Below, one piece after another: positions 53,294-62,539 of a stretch of 64,000 bases of DNA (its first letter is position 1; every line of letters starts with the position of its first letter). The stretch is taken from contig JACTMJ010000018.1 in NCBI GenBank assembly GCA_014584705.1, positions 62,001-126,000 on the forward strand, written 5' to 3'. Origin of the DNA: Acidobacteriota bacterium. GTDB lineage: Bacteria; Acidobacteriota; Terriglobia; Bryobacterales; Bryobacteraceae. The notes beneath the pieces are model-generated. The model was not told where the DNA came from, did no database searches, and worked only from the letters and a program-made list of their open reading frames with translations. Both the position numbers and the translations under genes were made by a program.

Positions 53294-53617
53294 ATGATCC
53301 AGATGACTGACACTGCAATCGATAAGGTGCGGACGATTCTCGACACCCAGGAACCGAGGCCCGCGGGACTGCGGATCTCCGTCGTGGGTGGCGGATGCTC
53401 CGGTTTCTCTTACTCGATGGCGTTTGAGAATTCGCAGAGCATGCTCGACAAGATCTACGAGTTCGACGGCCTGAAGGTCTTCGTTGACCAGGCGAGCCTC
53501 CTCTATCTCGATAACGTCCAGGTCGATTACGTGGAAACCATGGAAGGTTCGGGCTTCAAGTTCGAGAATCCCGACGTGAAATCCACTTGCGGCTGCGGCA
53601 GCTCGTTCAGCGCGTAG
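53294..53617 (+). CDS. erpA: A-type iron-sulfur carrier (ErpA/IscA family)
   Basis: A-type carriers hold and pass Fe-S clusters to apoproteins. The 107-residue protein has the three conserved cysteines C35 (GGGCSGFSY), C99 and C101 (STCGCGSSF), and the YLDNVQVDYVE strand typical of ErpA/IscA. The start ATG has AGGAG upstream. No other isc/suf gene adjoins it, so it is likely ErpA-like; the exact family member is not certain. Confidence 0.9.
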   Translation: MIQMTDTAIDKVRTILDTQEPRPAGLRISVVGGGCSGFSYSMAFENSQSMLDKIYEFDGLKVFVDQASLLYLDNVQVDYVETMEGSGFKFENPDVKSTCGCGSSFSA

Positions 53618-53638
53618 CGTTTCTTCACATCTAAGCTT

Positions 53639-53671
53639 GGGATGCCGCCGGGCGTGGCTTCGCGGCATCCC
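53639..53671 (+). terminator. Hairpin after the Fe-S carrier gene
   Basis: GGGATGCCGC (53639-53648) and GCGGCATCCC (53662-53671) form a perfect ten-base stem 21 bases after the stop, followed by CTTGAACTTC. Likely transcription terminator. Confidence 0.7.
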
Positions 53672-53812
53672 TTGAACTTCGTCGGCCCTGCACGCGGCAA
53701 TCGCCGGAACGCCGGTGGTTTGTGTTTCGATATCCCTCGCCGCCCCGGCTCTCTGTTCGCGATACTCCCGTCCGCTATGCCCCAGCGCAATTCGGGGCTG
53801 ATAAGATGAGGC

Positions 53813-54778
53813 ATGCCAGAGGCCAGCAACTCGTCATCTTCTGATTCCTCCTCGTCCCCGTCCGCGCCCTCCGGCGTGAGGATGATTCCCATCTCGACTC
53901 CCCGCGGGGAATTCCGCGTCTGGACGCGCAAGGTCGGAGAGAATCCAACCGTGAAGATCCTTCTGCTTCACGGCGGGCCCGGCAGCACGTTTGAATACCT
54001 AGAAGCGCTTGAGGCCCCGCTCGCGGGCGCGGGCCTGGAATTCTACTTTTATGACCAGCTCGGGAGTTATCACAGCGATCAGCCCGATGCGCCGGAACTC
54101 TGGGAGATCCCCCGCTTCGTGGAAGAAGTGGAGCAGGTGCGGCAGGCGCTGCAACTGGACGCAACCAACTTCTATTTGTACGGCCAGTCCTGGGGCGGAA
54201 TCCTCGCGATGGAGTATGCGCTCCAGTATCAGCGGCATCTCAAGGCGCTCATCGTCTCCAACATGATGGCGAGCATTCCGGCGTATAACGAGTACGCGCA
54301 ACGCACGCTCATGCCATCCATGGATCAGGACGCCCTCAAGGAAATCAGGCGCCTGGAAGCGGAAGGGAAACATGAAGACCCCCGCTACCTGGAGTTGCTT
54401 ATTCCGCATCACTACGAAAAGCACCTCCTTCGGATGCCGCAAAGCCAATGGCCGGAGGCGATCCTTCGCACCTTCGCCCACATGAACGCCGCAATCTACG
54501 TCCCCATGCAGGGGCCAAGCGAACTCGGAGCCAGCGGCAAGCTGCTCGATTGGGACCGCACCAAAGACATCCACAAAATCGCCGTACCCACACTCGTCAT
54601 TGGCGCGGAGCACGACACCATGGATCCGGCGCACCTGCGATGGATGGCGGGCGAGTTCCCTCGCGGCCGCTATCACCACTGCCCGAATGGCAGCCACCTC
54701 GCCATGTGGGACGACGAGAAGATCTATATGGATGGGCTGCTCCGCTTTGTGAACGACGTCGAAGCGAAGCTCGTTTAG
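53813..54778 (+). CDS. Proline iminopeptidase-family alpha/beta hydrolase
   Basis: The 321-residue enzyme is of the S33 type. It has HGGPGS (residues 53-58), the nucleophile S126 in YGQSWGGI, the Asp in IGAEHDTMDPAH and the His in NGSHLAMWD. It should remove N-terminal proline or a related residue from peptides in the cytoplasm. The N-terminal 20 residues are a Ser-rich low-complexity stretch that may be non-native; an ATG at 53882 (MIPISTP) is an alternative start. Confidence 0.87.
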   Translation: MPEASNSSSSDSSSSPSAPSGVRMIPISTPRGEFRVWTRKVGENPTVKILLLHGGPGSTFEYLEALEAPLAGAGLEFYFYDQLGSYHSDQPDAPELWEIPRFVEEVEQVRQALQLDATNFYLYGQSWGGILAMEYALQYQRHLKALIVSNMMASIPAYNEYAQRTLMPSMDQDALKEIRRLEAEGKHEDPRYLELLIPHHYEKHLLRMPQSQWPEAILRTFAHMNAAIYVPMQGPSELGASGKLLDWDRTKDIHKIAVPTLVIGAEHDTMDPAHLRWMAGEFPRGRYHHCPNGSHLAMWDDEKIYMDGLLRFVNDVEAKLV

Positions 54779-54791
54779 CGTTCGCGCCGGT

Positions 54792-55712
54792 TCACGCCTT
54801 CATCACCAGGTCGTAACCGGGATCCAGCGTATCCTCCTCCAGATCGGCCGCCAAGAGGAGTTCATGGATGGCATAGGGGTTCGTGCGCTGCCGCGTGAAA
54901 TGGTTGCGCAGCACTTCCCCCCAGTGCGCGAAACCGATCTGCTCGTCGATGTCTACGTCGGCCGCGAGTGCGTCGGCGGCGTTGCGTTGGAACGTAAGCT
55001 GGATGTTCGCGTGACGGTCGTCGCTCTTCACGCTGTTCGAGATGCGGTAGCCGGGAATCGGCTTGTGCAGCGCGGCCGGAGCGGCGACAAATCGATTGTC
55101 CTCGCTCACCTGTTCCTCAATTCCCGCTTCCATCTCCACGAAACAGCGGTCTCGCCGAATCACCAGCGGCCGGCGAAAGAATTTCCAGATCGCCCCGACG
55201 CTTCCCTTGTGCGTGGCTTTGGCGAAGATATTGAGGAGAGCAGCCTTCCGCCGGTCGCCGAGCGCGTCATAGAGCGCTTCGCCGCTCTTGCCAACCAGGT
55301 CTTCGTCTTCACTCGCCAGCGCTATCATCCGCGCTTCACCCAGCCAGTCGTGGAGCCGGTCCGGCAGCTTGCCGTACGACGGCGCATCAATGGCGGCCAC
55401 GCGTTTCGCATCCCGCGTCAGATACGCTTTCTGGATCGATCGCTGTTCTCCCTCGGTAATGAACTGCTGGAAGGCGCAGGGAAGATAGTTGCGGGCCGTG
55501 ATCCGGATGCTGTGCAGAGAGCCGGACCCGCCCCGCGTGGGAATCCCGTTCAGCAAAATCACGGAAGCGCCATCCGGCTCCACCGTAAAGTCGAAGTCGC
55601 CGCCGCCCGCGCCGTTCGCTCCACGGTCGCGCCGCACTTCCACTGTCACCTGGCCGCCGATCGGCTGCTTTCGCAGATCGGTGATGGGCAAAATCAGATT
55701 TCCAACCGGCAT
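54792..55712 (-). CDS. Protein of unknown function, 306 residues
   Basis: I do not recognise this protein. Residues about 1-110 read as beta strands (GNLILPITDLRKQPIGGQVTVEVRR, FTVEPDGASVILLNG, SIRITARNYLPCAFQQF), as in a carboxypeptidase-regulatory or Ig-like module. Residues 110-300 are more helical and acidic, with a conserved-looking RRPLVIRRDRCFVEMEAG segment. There is no signal peptide. It is convergent with the proline iminopeptidase gene, 13 bases apart. Confidence 0.65.
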   Translation of the reverse strand: MPVGNLILPITDLRKQPIGGQVTVEVRRDRGANGAGGGDFDFTVEPDGASVILLNGIPTRGGSGSLHSIRITARNYLPCAFQQFITEGEQRSIQKAYLTRDAKRVAAIDAPSYGKLPDRLHDWLGEARMIALASEDEDLVGKSGEALYDALGDRRKAALLNIFAKATHKGSVGAIWKFFRRPLVIRRDRCFVEMEAGIEEQVSEDNRFVAAPAALHKPIPGYRISNSVKSDDRHANIQLTFQRNAADALAADVDIDEQIGFAHWGEVLRNHFTRQRTNPYAIHELLLAADLEEDTLDPGYDLVMKA

Positions 55713-55899
55713 GTCCGTGCCCTCGCTTCGTCGATCCCCTTAGCTAGGAAAGCGGAAACGGGCGCAATCCCGGCTTTGTTACCGTGGTCGCGGCATGGCG
55801 GGTGCTGTTCGAGGCTAAATCGGGAATACGGGCGAAAAAATGCGCCCGCGCGCCAATCCTCGCCCTCAACTGCGATAGCATGGCAGACCGGAGGATTTG

Positions 55900-57813
55900 A
55901 TGCGAGGTTTTGGGATGGGACAGTCGCGGCGCGCGTTCGCCGCTTTCCTGCGAAACGGTTTCCTGGCGGCCGCTCTCATGGCGTGCGCCGCTCCGGTTGC
56001 ACAGGTCGCGGGGCAGGCAGGGGGCGGAGGCAGTTCCTCCCCCGCGGGCGGATTCGCGCTGAAGGCCGGAGACCGGGTGGTCTTTTTCGGCGATAGCATC
56101 ACGGATCAGCGCCTTTACACGACCTTCGTGGAGACCTATGTCGTAACGCGTTTTCCCAATTTGGATGTGAGATTCACGCATTCCGGATGGGGCGGAGACC
56201 GGGTGACGGGCGGCGGCGGCGGGGGGATCGGCCAGCGCCTGGAGCGGGACGTGATTGCCTACAAGCCGACCATGGTCACGGTCATGCTCGGGATGAATGA
56301 CGGCCGCTACCGCGCGTTTGACCAGCAGATCTTCGAAATCTATTCGAGGGGCTACCGGAATATCGTCCAAACATTGAAGAAGGGCCTTCCGGGGGTGCGG
56401 ATCACGGCCATTCAGCCTTCTCCCTACGACGACGTGACGCGCGCGCCCGTCTTCAAGGGCGGGTACAACGAGACGCTGCTGCGTTACTCGGAATTCATCG
56501 CGCAACTTGCCGCGGCCGAGGGAATCCAGACCGCCGATCTGAACAAACCCGTGGTGGCAATGCTGGTGAAGGCCAAGGCGACGGACCCCAAGCTCTCCGA
56601 GAAAATCATTCCGGATCGCGTCCATCCTCGCGCCTCCGGGCATCTCGTGATGGCGCAGCAATTGCTAAAGGCGTGGGGAGCGCCGTCACTCGTGAGTTCC
56701 GTGGAGATCGACGCTGGCAGTAAGCGCATTTTGCAATCCGAGAACACAACGGTGAGTGACGCATCCTTCACGGGCGGCGTGGCCTGGACGCAACTGGATC
56801 GCGCGCTGCCCATGCCCGTCGATATGGCGGATTCCGAGATGGCTCTGGCCGTGAACAGTTCCGGCTTTGAGGAGATGCTGAACCGCCAGATGGTGCGCGT
56901 TCGCGGGCTGAAAGCGGGCAAACACACGCTCTATGTCGATGGCGATGTAGCCGGCACGTACACGGAAAAGGAACTCGCCGATGGCGTGAATCTGGCGCTG
57001 GTGAAAACGCCAATGTGGGCGCAGGCGATGCGCGTACATCAGCTCACGCTTCGGCGGGCAAATCTGTACAACACCCGCTGGCGGAGTGTGCAGGTGCCGC
57101 TCGAAGAGGTGGAATTGCCGGCCGTGCCGGGCGCGATTACGGCGCTCGACGAGGTTGCCGAGGAAATCCGCCAGAACCAGCGGGAGGAGGCCCGTCCCGT
57201 GGCTCATCGCTTTGAGTTGAAGCCGGGCGAGAGCGGATTCACGCCGATCTTCAACGGCAAGGATCTGAGCGGCTGGCACATCAGCAAGACGAGCCACCAC
57301 GGGAATACCCAGGGCTGGACCGTGGAGAACGGCGAGATCCGAGGCACCCAGGACCGCCCGGGCAACGGCGGTATTCTGCTGACCGACAAGAAGTACAAGA
57401 ACTTCGAGATTTCGCTCGACGTGCGTCCGGAAGCGGGCTGCGACGGAGGGCTCTTCCTGCGTTCGACGGAGAAAGGCGAAGCCTATCAGGTGATGCTCGA
57501 TTACCTTGACGGCGGATCCGTGGGCGGTATCTACGGGGAAGGGCTGAAGGGAGTGAAAGGCGTCCTGCCGAACTGGCGCGAACAATGGAAAAGCAGCGGG
57601 TGGAATCATCTGCGGGCGCGCATCGAAGGCGATGTTCCCCGCATTCAGGTGTGGATGAACGGCGTGCGGATTGTCGACTGGAAAGATACGGCGAATCACC
57701 TGCCAAATGGCCTCACGGAAGGGCACATCGCCGTCCAGGTGCATGCCGGTAACCGCTGGATTCCCGGCAGCAAGCATCGCTTCCGGAACATTGAAGTCCG
57801 GGAACTGCCCTAA
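55900..57813 (+). CDS. Exported fusion of GDSL (SGNH) hydrolase and DUF1080 domains
   Basis: The 637-residue protein has an N-terminal signal peptide (hydrophobic core NGFLAAALMACAAPVA). An SGNH hydrolase domain (about 55-260) has S66 in VVFFGDSITDQ, N133 in LGMNDG, and D239/H242 in DRVHPRASGH. A linker of 150 residues leads to a C-terminal DUF1080 domain (about 425-637) starting FTPIFNGKDLSGWHIS and containing WTVENGEIRG. The DUF1080 family includes 3-keto-disaccharide hydrolases. Together they suggest de-esterification and cleavage of a carbohydrate. GGAGG lies five bases before the ATG at 55900; a TTG three bases earlier is less likely. Confidence 0.88.
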   Translation: MRGFGMGQSRRAFAAFLRNGFLAAALMACAAPVAQVAGQAGGGGSSSPAGGFALKAGDRVVFFGDSITDQRLYTTFVETYVVTRFPNLDVRFTHSGWGGDRVTGGGGGGIGQRLERDVIAYKPTMVTVMLGMNDGRYRAFDQQIFEIYSRGYRNIVQTLKKGLPGVRITAIQPSPYDDVTRAPVFKGGYNETLLRYSEFIAQLAAAEGIQTADLNKPVVAMLVKAKATDPKLSEKIIPDRVHPRASGHLVMAQQLLKAWGAPSLVSSVEIDAGSKRILQSENTTVSDASFTGGVAWTQLDRALPMPVDMADSEMALAVNSSGFEEMLNRQMVRVRGLKAGKHTLYVDGDVAGTYTEKELADGVNLALVKTPMWAQAMRVHQLTLRRANLYNTRWRSVQVPLEEVELPAVPGAITALDEVAEEIRQNQREEARPVAHRFELKPGESGFTPIFNGKDLSGWHISKTSHHGNTQGWTVENGEIRGTQDRPGNGGILLTDKKYKNFEISLDVRPEAGCDGGLFLRSTEKGEAYQVMLDYLDGGSVGGIYGEGLKGVKGVLPNWREQWKSSGWNHLRARIEGDVPRIQVWMNGVRIVDWKDTANHLPNGLTEGHIAVQVHAGNRWIPGSKHRFRNIEVRELP

Positions 57814-58167
57814 AACGATCAATCTCTTCGCGGCGGTCGCCAGTGGCAGTCCGGTCTGGCGCGGGCCTTAGGTCCGCGCCCCGTGAATCCGGGCTCCCGG
57901 CTGGACGGCGTTCGGCGAAGACGCGTCCGCGGCCTGCATCGCAGCGTCAGGCGAACCGCCACAAGAACGGGAACCCGTCATCGCCGTGACGCGTGTCCCG
58001 CATTCCTGGGGGGAAGACCCCGCCCAACACGGAGGGCCACGCTTCGGAACGCGAAGTGCAATCGACTGCCCACGTCCCGGGCAGGCGCCGCCCGCAACGC
58101 GAGCGCGCACAGTTAGACTGGCAATGGGTGCTCCCGCCGCTTCGCCGCGAGCCTCCCGTGTGAACTT
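57814..58167. other. Intergenic region without a recognisable gene
   Basis: These 354 GC-rich bases contain short open frames on both strands without homology or ribosome sites. The promoter of the esterase gene presumably lies here. I see no clear repeat or RNA. Confidence 0.4.
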
Positions 58168-59115
58168 ATGTCGATTTCCAAAGATGCTCTCCGAGTCCTC
58201 GACTATCTCGCTACCCTGGGCAACGTTCCGCCTGACCAGTTGAGCGTGGAGGCCGCGCGTGCACGTTCAAACGAAACCGCCAAACTCAATGGAGAACCGG
58301 AGCCGGTGGCGCGCTGGGAGGAGAGACATGTGCCCGGCACGGCCGGGGACATCCCGATCCGCGTCTATTGGCCGCGACCGCTGCGCGCCGAAGAGCGCAT
58401 CCCGGTGATTCTTTTTCTGCACGGCGGCGGCTGGGTGCTGGGAAACGGCAATACCTACGACACACACTGCCGCCGGCTTGCCAACGCCGCGGAGTGCGTC
58501 GTGGTCTTTGCCGAGTATCGTCTCGCGCCCGAGCATCGTTTCCCCGCCGCTGTGGACGATGCGTATGCCGTGCTGCGCTGGCTCAAGGAGAATGCGCCTC
58601 TCCTTGGCGGAGACCGGCGCAAGATTGCCGTGGCGGGCGACAGCGCCGGCGGAAATTTAAGCGCGGCGCTGTGCCTCAAATCCCGCGATCTCAATGGCCC
58701 CCCCATTTGCGCCCAGGCGCTGATCTACCCGGTGACGGACCATTGGGACGCTGGCTATCTCAGCTACGTGGAGAACGCCGAAAACTACGGGCTCACCCGC
58801 GATCTGATGAAGTGGTTCTGGGCGCACTATCTCGGGCCGGACGGTGACCGCAGGCATCCATACGCGGCGCCCATGCGGGCCGCTTTCGTCGCCAATCTGC
58901 CTCCGGCTCTGGTGATCACCGCTGGTTACGATCCGTTGCGCGACGAGGCCCTGGCCTATGCCGGCCGTCTGGAAGAGGCGGGCAACATCGTCCAGAAAAA
59001 GCACTACGAAGGCCAGATCCACGGATTTTTCGGTTACTCTTCCATGACGGCCGACGCCGATGACGCGCTGCGGACGGTTGCGACGTTTCTCAACCGGGTT
59101 TGGAAAGTGCTGTAA
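58168..59115 (+). CDS. Alpha/beta hydrolase of the HSL (acetyl esterase) family
   Basis: The 315-residue cytoplasmic enzyme has the oxyanion motif HGGGWVLGN (about residues 84-92) and the nucleophile motif GDSAGGNLS, both typical of hormone-sensitive-lipase-like esterases. The Asp and His of the triad lie in YDPLRDEA and QIHGFFGY. It should hydrolyse short acyl esters. The start is the ATG at 58168. It lies 94 bases before manA on the same strand and could be co-transcribed with it. Confidence 0.9.
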   Translation: MSISKDALRVLDYLATLGNVPPDQLSVEAARARSNETAKLNGEPEPVARWEERHVPGTAGDIPIRVYWPRPLRAEERIPVILFLHGGGWVLGNGNTYDTHCRRLANAAECVVVFAEYRLAPEHRFPAAVDDAYAVLRWLKENAPLLGGDRRKIAVAGDSAGGNLSAALCLKSRDLNGPPICAQALIYPVTDHWDAGYLSYVENAENYGLTRDLMKWFWAHYLGPDGDRRHPYAAPMRAAFVANLPPALVITAGYDPLRDEALAYAGRLEEAGNIVQKKHYEGQIHGFFGYSSMTADADDALRTVATFLNRVWKVL

Positions 59116-59208
59116 GGGGTTTCGAGCGTTTCCAAGTGTCGCGGTGCGCCGCCATGGCGACGGCGGTACTCGCGTGAGCGGGTCAATGGGAAGGGAGAAT
59201 ACGGGCGG

Positions 59209-60321
59209 ATGCGGTTGCTCGAAGGTAAGGTGCAGCACTACGAATGGGGCGGGCATGTGTTTATCCCCTCGCTGCTGGGCAGATCCGGCAAGGCCCGGAA
59301 GCCGCACGCCGAATACTGGCTGGGGGCGCATCCGAAAGCCCCGGCCATGGTCCGAACGAACCGGGGATGGACGCCACTCACGGAGATCGCCCCGGATCTC
59401 CCGTACCTGCTCAAGGTGCTGGACGCCCGCGAGATGCTGAGCATTCAGGCGCATCCCAGCCTGGCGCGCGCGCGCCGCGGATTCGCGGCGGAGAACGCGG
59501 CCGGTATCCCGCGGAGCGCCGATGCGCGCAACTACAAGGACGCGAACCACAAGCCGGAAGTCCACGTCGCGCTCACGCCCTTCTGGATGCTCAACGGCTT
59601 TCGGCCCTGGCCGCAAATCCAGGATCTTCTTGCAAGAGCTCCCGAACTCCATCCGCTTCGAAGGGCGAAATCGCTGAAGGCCCTGGTGCGCCGCGTTCTC
59701 ACGATGCCGGCGCCGGGCGAAATGCTCGCGCCTCTGCTGGACCGGTTGCGCAAGCAAGGCGCAGCCGGCAAGGAGGTCCCCGAGTATTGGGTACTGCGTG
59801 CCGCCAATGCCTTCCCGAACGCGGCCAATGACCGCGGCCTGTTTTTCATTTTCCTGCTCAACCTGGTCGTGCTGAAGCCGGGCGAAGGCACTTACCAGCC
59901 GCCCGGAGTGCTTCATGCCTATCTGGAAGGCAGCACGGTGGAACTGATGGCAAACTCCGACAATGTGCTGCGTGCCGGTTTGACAACAAAGCATGTGGAC
60001 ACCGCGGAACTGCTCCGGACCATCTCCTATGAGAGCGGATTTCCACCCATCCTCCGGGGAGAGCCCGCCGGGCGTGGCATCCGTGTCTATCGCACGCCAT
60101 CGAGGGAGTTCGAACTCTCTCGCATTCAAGTCGCCCCCGGCGCAAGACGCCGCCGGGAAGCCCGCGGGCCGGCGATCCTCCTGCTTGCGGAAGGTTCGGC
60201 CACGGTGGGCGGGATTGCCCTTCGCCGGGGGCAGGCCGTGTTCGCCCGCGACGAGAAGTATTGGATCGAGGCCGGTGCATCCGGTGTGGAACTGTTTGAA
60301 GCAGCCGTTCCATCGCCCTAG
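59209..60321 (+). CDS. manA: Mannose-6-phosphate isomerase, class I
   Basis: ManA interconverts mannose 6-phosphate and fructose 6-phosphate. The 370-residue enzyme shows the zinc ligands of the cupin core: SIQAHPS (Gln and His), DANHKPEVHVAL (Glu) and YQPPGVLHAYLEG (His). The length is normal. The ATG at 59209 is close to GGGAGAATACGGGCGG. It may supply mannose sugars for surface glycans. Confidence 0.95.
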   Translation: MRLLEGKVQHYEWGGHVFIPSLLGRSGKARKPHAEYWLGAHPKAPAMVRTNRGWTPLTEIAPDLPYLLKVLDAREMLSIQAHPSLARARRGFAAENAAGIPRSADARNYKDANHKPEVHVALTPFWMLNGFRPWPQIQDLLARAPELHPLRRAKSLKALVRRVLTMPAPGEMLAPLLDRLRKQGAAGKEVPEYWVLRAANAFPNAANDRGLFFIFLLNLVVLKPGEGTYQPPGVLHAYLEGSTVELMANSDNVLRAGLTTKHVDTAELLRTISYESGFPPILRGEPAGRGIRVYRTPSREFELSRIQVAPGARRRREARGPAILLLAEGSATVGGIALRRGQAVFARDEKYWIEAGASGVELFEAAVPSP

Positions 60322-60337
60322 ACGCGCGCGGGGGAGC

Positions 60338-61270
60338 TTAGCCGGGCGTTTCACTCTGGACGGCTTTTTTCAGCGAATCGGCCTCGATGTAAATGTGCTT
60401 GATATCGGGATGCGCGGTCCGGATGCTCAGTTCAATGCGGTCGATCGTTTCTTCCGCCTGTTGTGCCGTCAGCCCCGCCCGAAATTCCACGTTCAACGCG
60501 AGCAGGGCGTTGTGCGGGCCAAAGTACATTGTCAGTGGCCGCTCCATGGCAACGATGTTCGCGTCGGCGGCAATCAAGGCGCGGATACTGGCGAGAATCT
60601 TCGGATTTGCCCCCTCGCCCACCAGCAGGCCCTTCGTTTCCGCCGCCAGTAGCATGGCGACCGCCGTCAGGATGACGCCGATGAAAATGGAGGCGGCTCC
60701 ATCCGCCCAGTGCCAGCCGAATGTAGAGCCGAAGAATACGCCGAGGAACGCCATCAGAATCCCGGCCAGGGCAGCGCCGTCTTCGAATAGTACGGTGATT
60801 ACGGTTGGGTCTTTACTCTCCCGCACAGCTTGCCAGATACTCATATCACCGCGAATCTGGTTCAGTTCCTTGAGTGCAAGCGTCAGGGCAACGCATTCAA
60901 ACAGCGAAGCCACCGCCAGCACGAGATAGTTCACCAACGGGTTGCTGATCGGCTCCGGGTGTTGGAGATGTTTGACGCCCTCGTAGATCGAAATTCCGCC
61001 TCCGAGGGCGAAAATGAGAATGGCGACGACAAGGCTCCAAAAATAGAGCTCCTTGCCGTAGCCGAACGGATGATGCTCGTCGGCCGGCCGGTTGGCGCGG
61101 CTCACTCCATAGAGCAGCAGAAGCCCGTTGCCGGAATCGACGGCGGAATGGATGCCTTCGGAAAGCATCGCCGAGCTGCCGGTGAATGCGGCGGCCACGA
61201 ACTTCGCGGCGGCAATGCCGAGGTTTGCCGCGATGGCGGCGTAAATGACAGTTTTCGATCCGCTGGCCAT
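60338..61270 (-). CDS. Cation diffusion facilitator, ZnT9-like subgroup
   Basis: The 310-residue transporter has six transmembrane helices and a C-terminal cytoplasmic domain. The TM2 site is H41-S-A-V-D45 (SEGIHSAVD), but the TM5 position where most CDF exporters have HxxxD reads LFEDGAALAG (E163, D164). This resembles the ZnT9/COG0053-variant subgroup, whose substrate may not be zinc. It is convergent with manA, 16 bases apart. A second CDF gene begins at 63684. Confidence 0.88.
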   Translation of the reverse strand: MASGSKTVIYAAIAANLGIAAAKFVAAAFTGSSAMLSEGIHSAVDSGNGLLLLYGVSRANRPADEHHPFGYGKELYFWSLVVAILIFALGGGISIYEGVKHLQHPEPISNPLVNYLVLAVASLFECVALTLALKELNQIRGDMSIWQAVRESKDPTVITVLFEDGAALAGILMAFLGVFFGSTFGWHWADGAASIFIGVILTAVAMLLAAETKGLLVGEGANPKILASIRALIAADANIVAMERPLTMYFGPHNALLALNVEFRAGLTAQQAEETIDRIELSIRTAHPDIKHIYIEADSLKKAVQSETPG

Positions 61271-61459
61271 ACTGGAAAATATCGGCGCAAGGGGAGAGCA
61301 TTTTCCGCTGCCCGGCCGATTTTGCAGCGTAGCACAGCGACGGCCCGCTTGGAACCAGATCGCGGCGACGCCACGCCGCGGCGGAGCCGCACAGGCTAGG
61401 CAAGCGCTCCGCGAGCGGGAGAGCCGCCCGTTGGCGCTTTATTGGCTAGGAGGTTTGCG

Positions 61460-62539
61460 ATGCCGGCATCGAAGCTTCGCGACGCTTCCATTCGCCGCCT
61501 TCCCCAGTTGGGAACGCGCGGCCGTTCCATCGTACGCGAAGACACCGGAGCCACCGTCAGGCTCTGTGGCGTGAACCTCTCCAGCCTGGAATACAGTGAG
61601 CCGGGAAGTCTCGGGTTCCTGCGCGCCTCCCAAATTACCAGGGAGGAAGTGCTCAGGCTAACGCAAGAGCTAGGGGCGAACATCCTGCGCCTGCCGTTCA
61701 ATCAGGATTGGGCCTTGGGCGGGCGCGGGGAGTTTACGGCGGAAGACTATCTCAGCGCGTTGGACGAAGTCATCGGCTGGGCCGTCGAAGGCGGGGCGTA
61801 TACGTTGCTCGATCTTCAATGGCTGGATGCCGACAATCCGCGCGGCGGCCCGCGGCAGTTCGTGGCTCCGCTTCCCGACACCGGGTCCATCGCGGTCTGG
61901 AACCGCCTCGCCATGCGCTACCGCGGATGCCCCTGCGTCCTCTACGACATCTTCAACGAACCGCATGACCGGCTTCCCGGCGACCCCTTCCCGCTTCGTC
62001 ATCCGGACGGCTCCGCGTACCTCCTGCCGTGGCGGCGCAAGGTCTACGCCCGTAACTGGCGGCCCTGGGCGCTCAAATTGATCGACACGATTCGCCAGGT
62101 CCACCCGCTCTCGCTGATCTTCGTCTCCGGCATCAACTGGGGATACGACCTGCGAGGCGTCAAGCTGGATCGCGCCAACCTTGTCTACTCCTCCCATGCC
62201 TATCCGGACAAGCGCCCCGAATGGGAGACGGCGTTTGGACGAATTGCGGAAACCGTGCCCGTCTTTATCGGCGAGTTTGGCGGAGAAGAAAAAGATCTTG
62301 CCTGGGGCAGGGAACTGATGGCGTATCTCGACGAAAAGGGTCTCGGCTGGGCCGCGTGGAGTTGGCGGGATTGGCCCCACTTGCAGAAGGAGGGTCGCCT
62401 CACGCCTTTCGGAACGCTCGTGGCAGGGGGCCTTCGCCGCGAATTGGCGGCTCGCGGCGGCCCGTTCGACTCACCCCAGCGGCCGGACATCGCGCCACGG
62501 GAGGATCTGGCGAGACGGAGCGGATTAGTCCCTTCGTAA
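61460..62539 (+). CDS. Glycoside hydrolase family 5 enzyme
   Basis: The 359-residue protein is a GH5-type TIM barrel. The acid/base is E167 in YDIFNEPHD and the nucleophile E272 in FIGEFGGEE. An upstream LRLPFNQDW and a SHAYPDK segment agree with the family. No signal peptide is visible, so it is predicted cytoplasmic, which is unusual for cellulase-like enzymes. AGGAGG lies six bases before the ATG at 61460. Its stop overlaps the convergent DHH gene by 15 bases. Confidence 0.87.
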   Translation: MPASKLRDASIRRLPQLGTRGRSIVREDTGATVRLCGVNLSSLEYSEPGSLGFLRASQITREEVLRLTQELGANILRLPFNQDWALGGRGEFTAEDYLSALDEVIGWAVEGGAYTLLDLQWLDADNPRGGPRQFVAPLPDTGSIAVWNRLAMRYRGCPCVLYDIFNEPHDRLPGDPFPLRHPDGSAYLLPWRRKVYARNWRPWALKLIDTIRQVHPLSLIFVSGINWGYDLRGVKLDRANLVYSSHAYPDKRPEWETAFGRIAETVPVFIGEFGGEEKDLAWGRELMAYLDEKGLGWAAWSWRDWPHLQKEGRLTPFGTLVAGGLRRELAARGGPFDSPQRPDIAPREDLARRSGLVPS

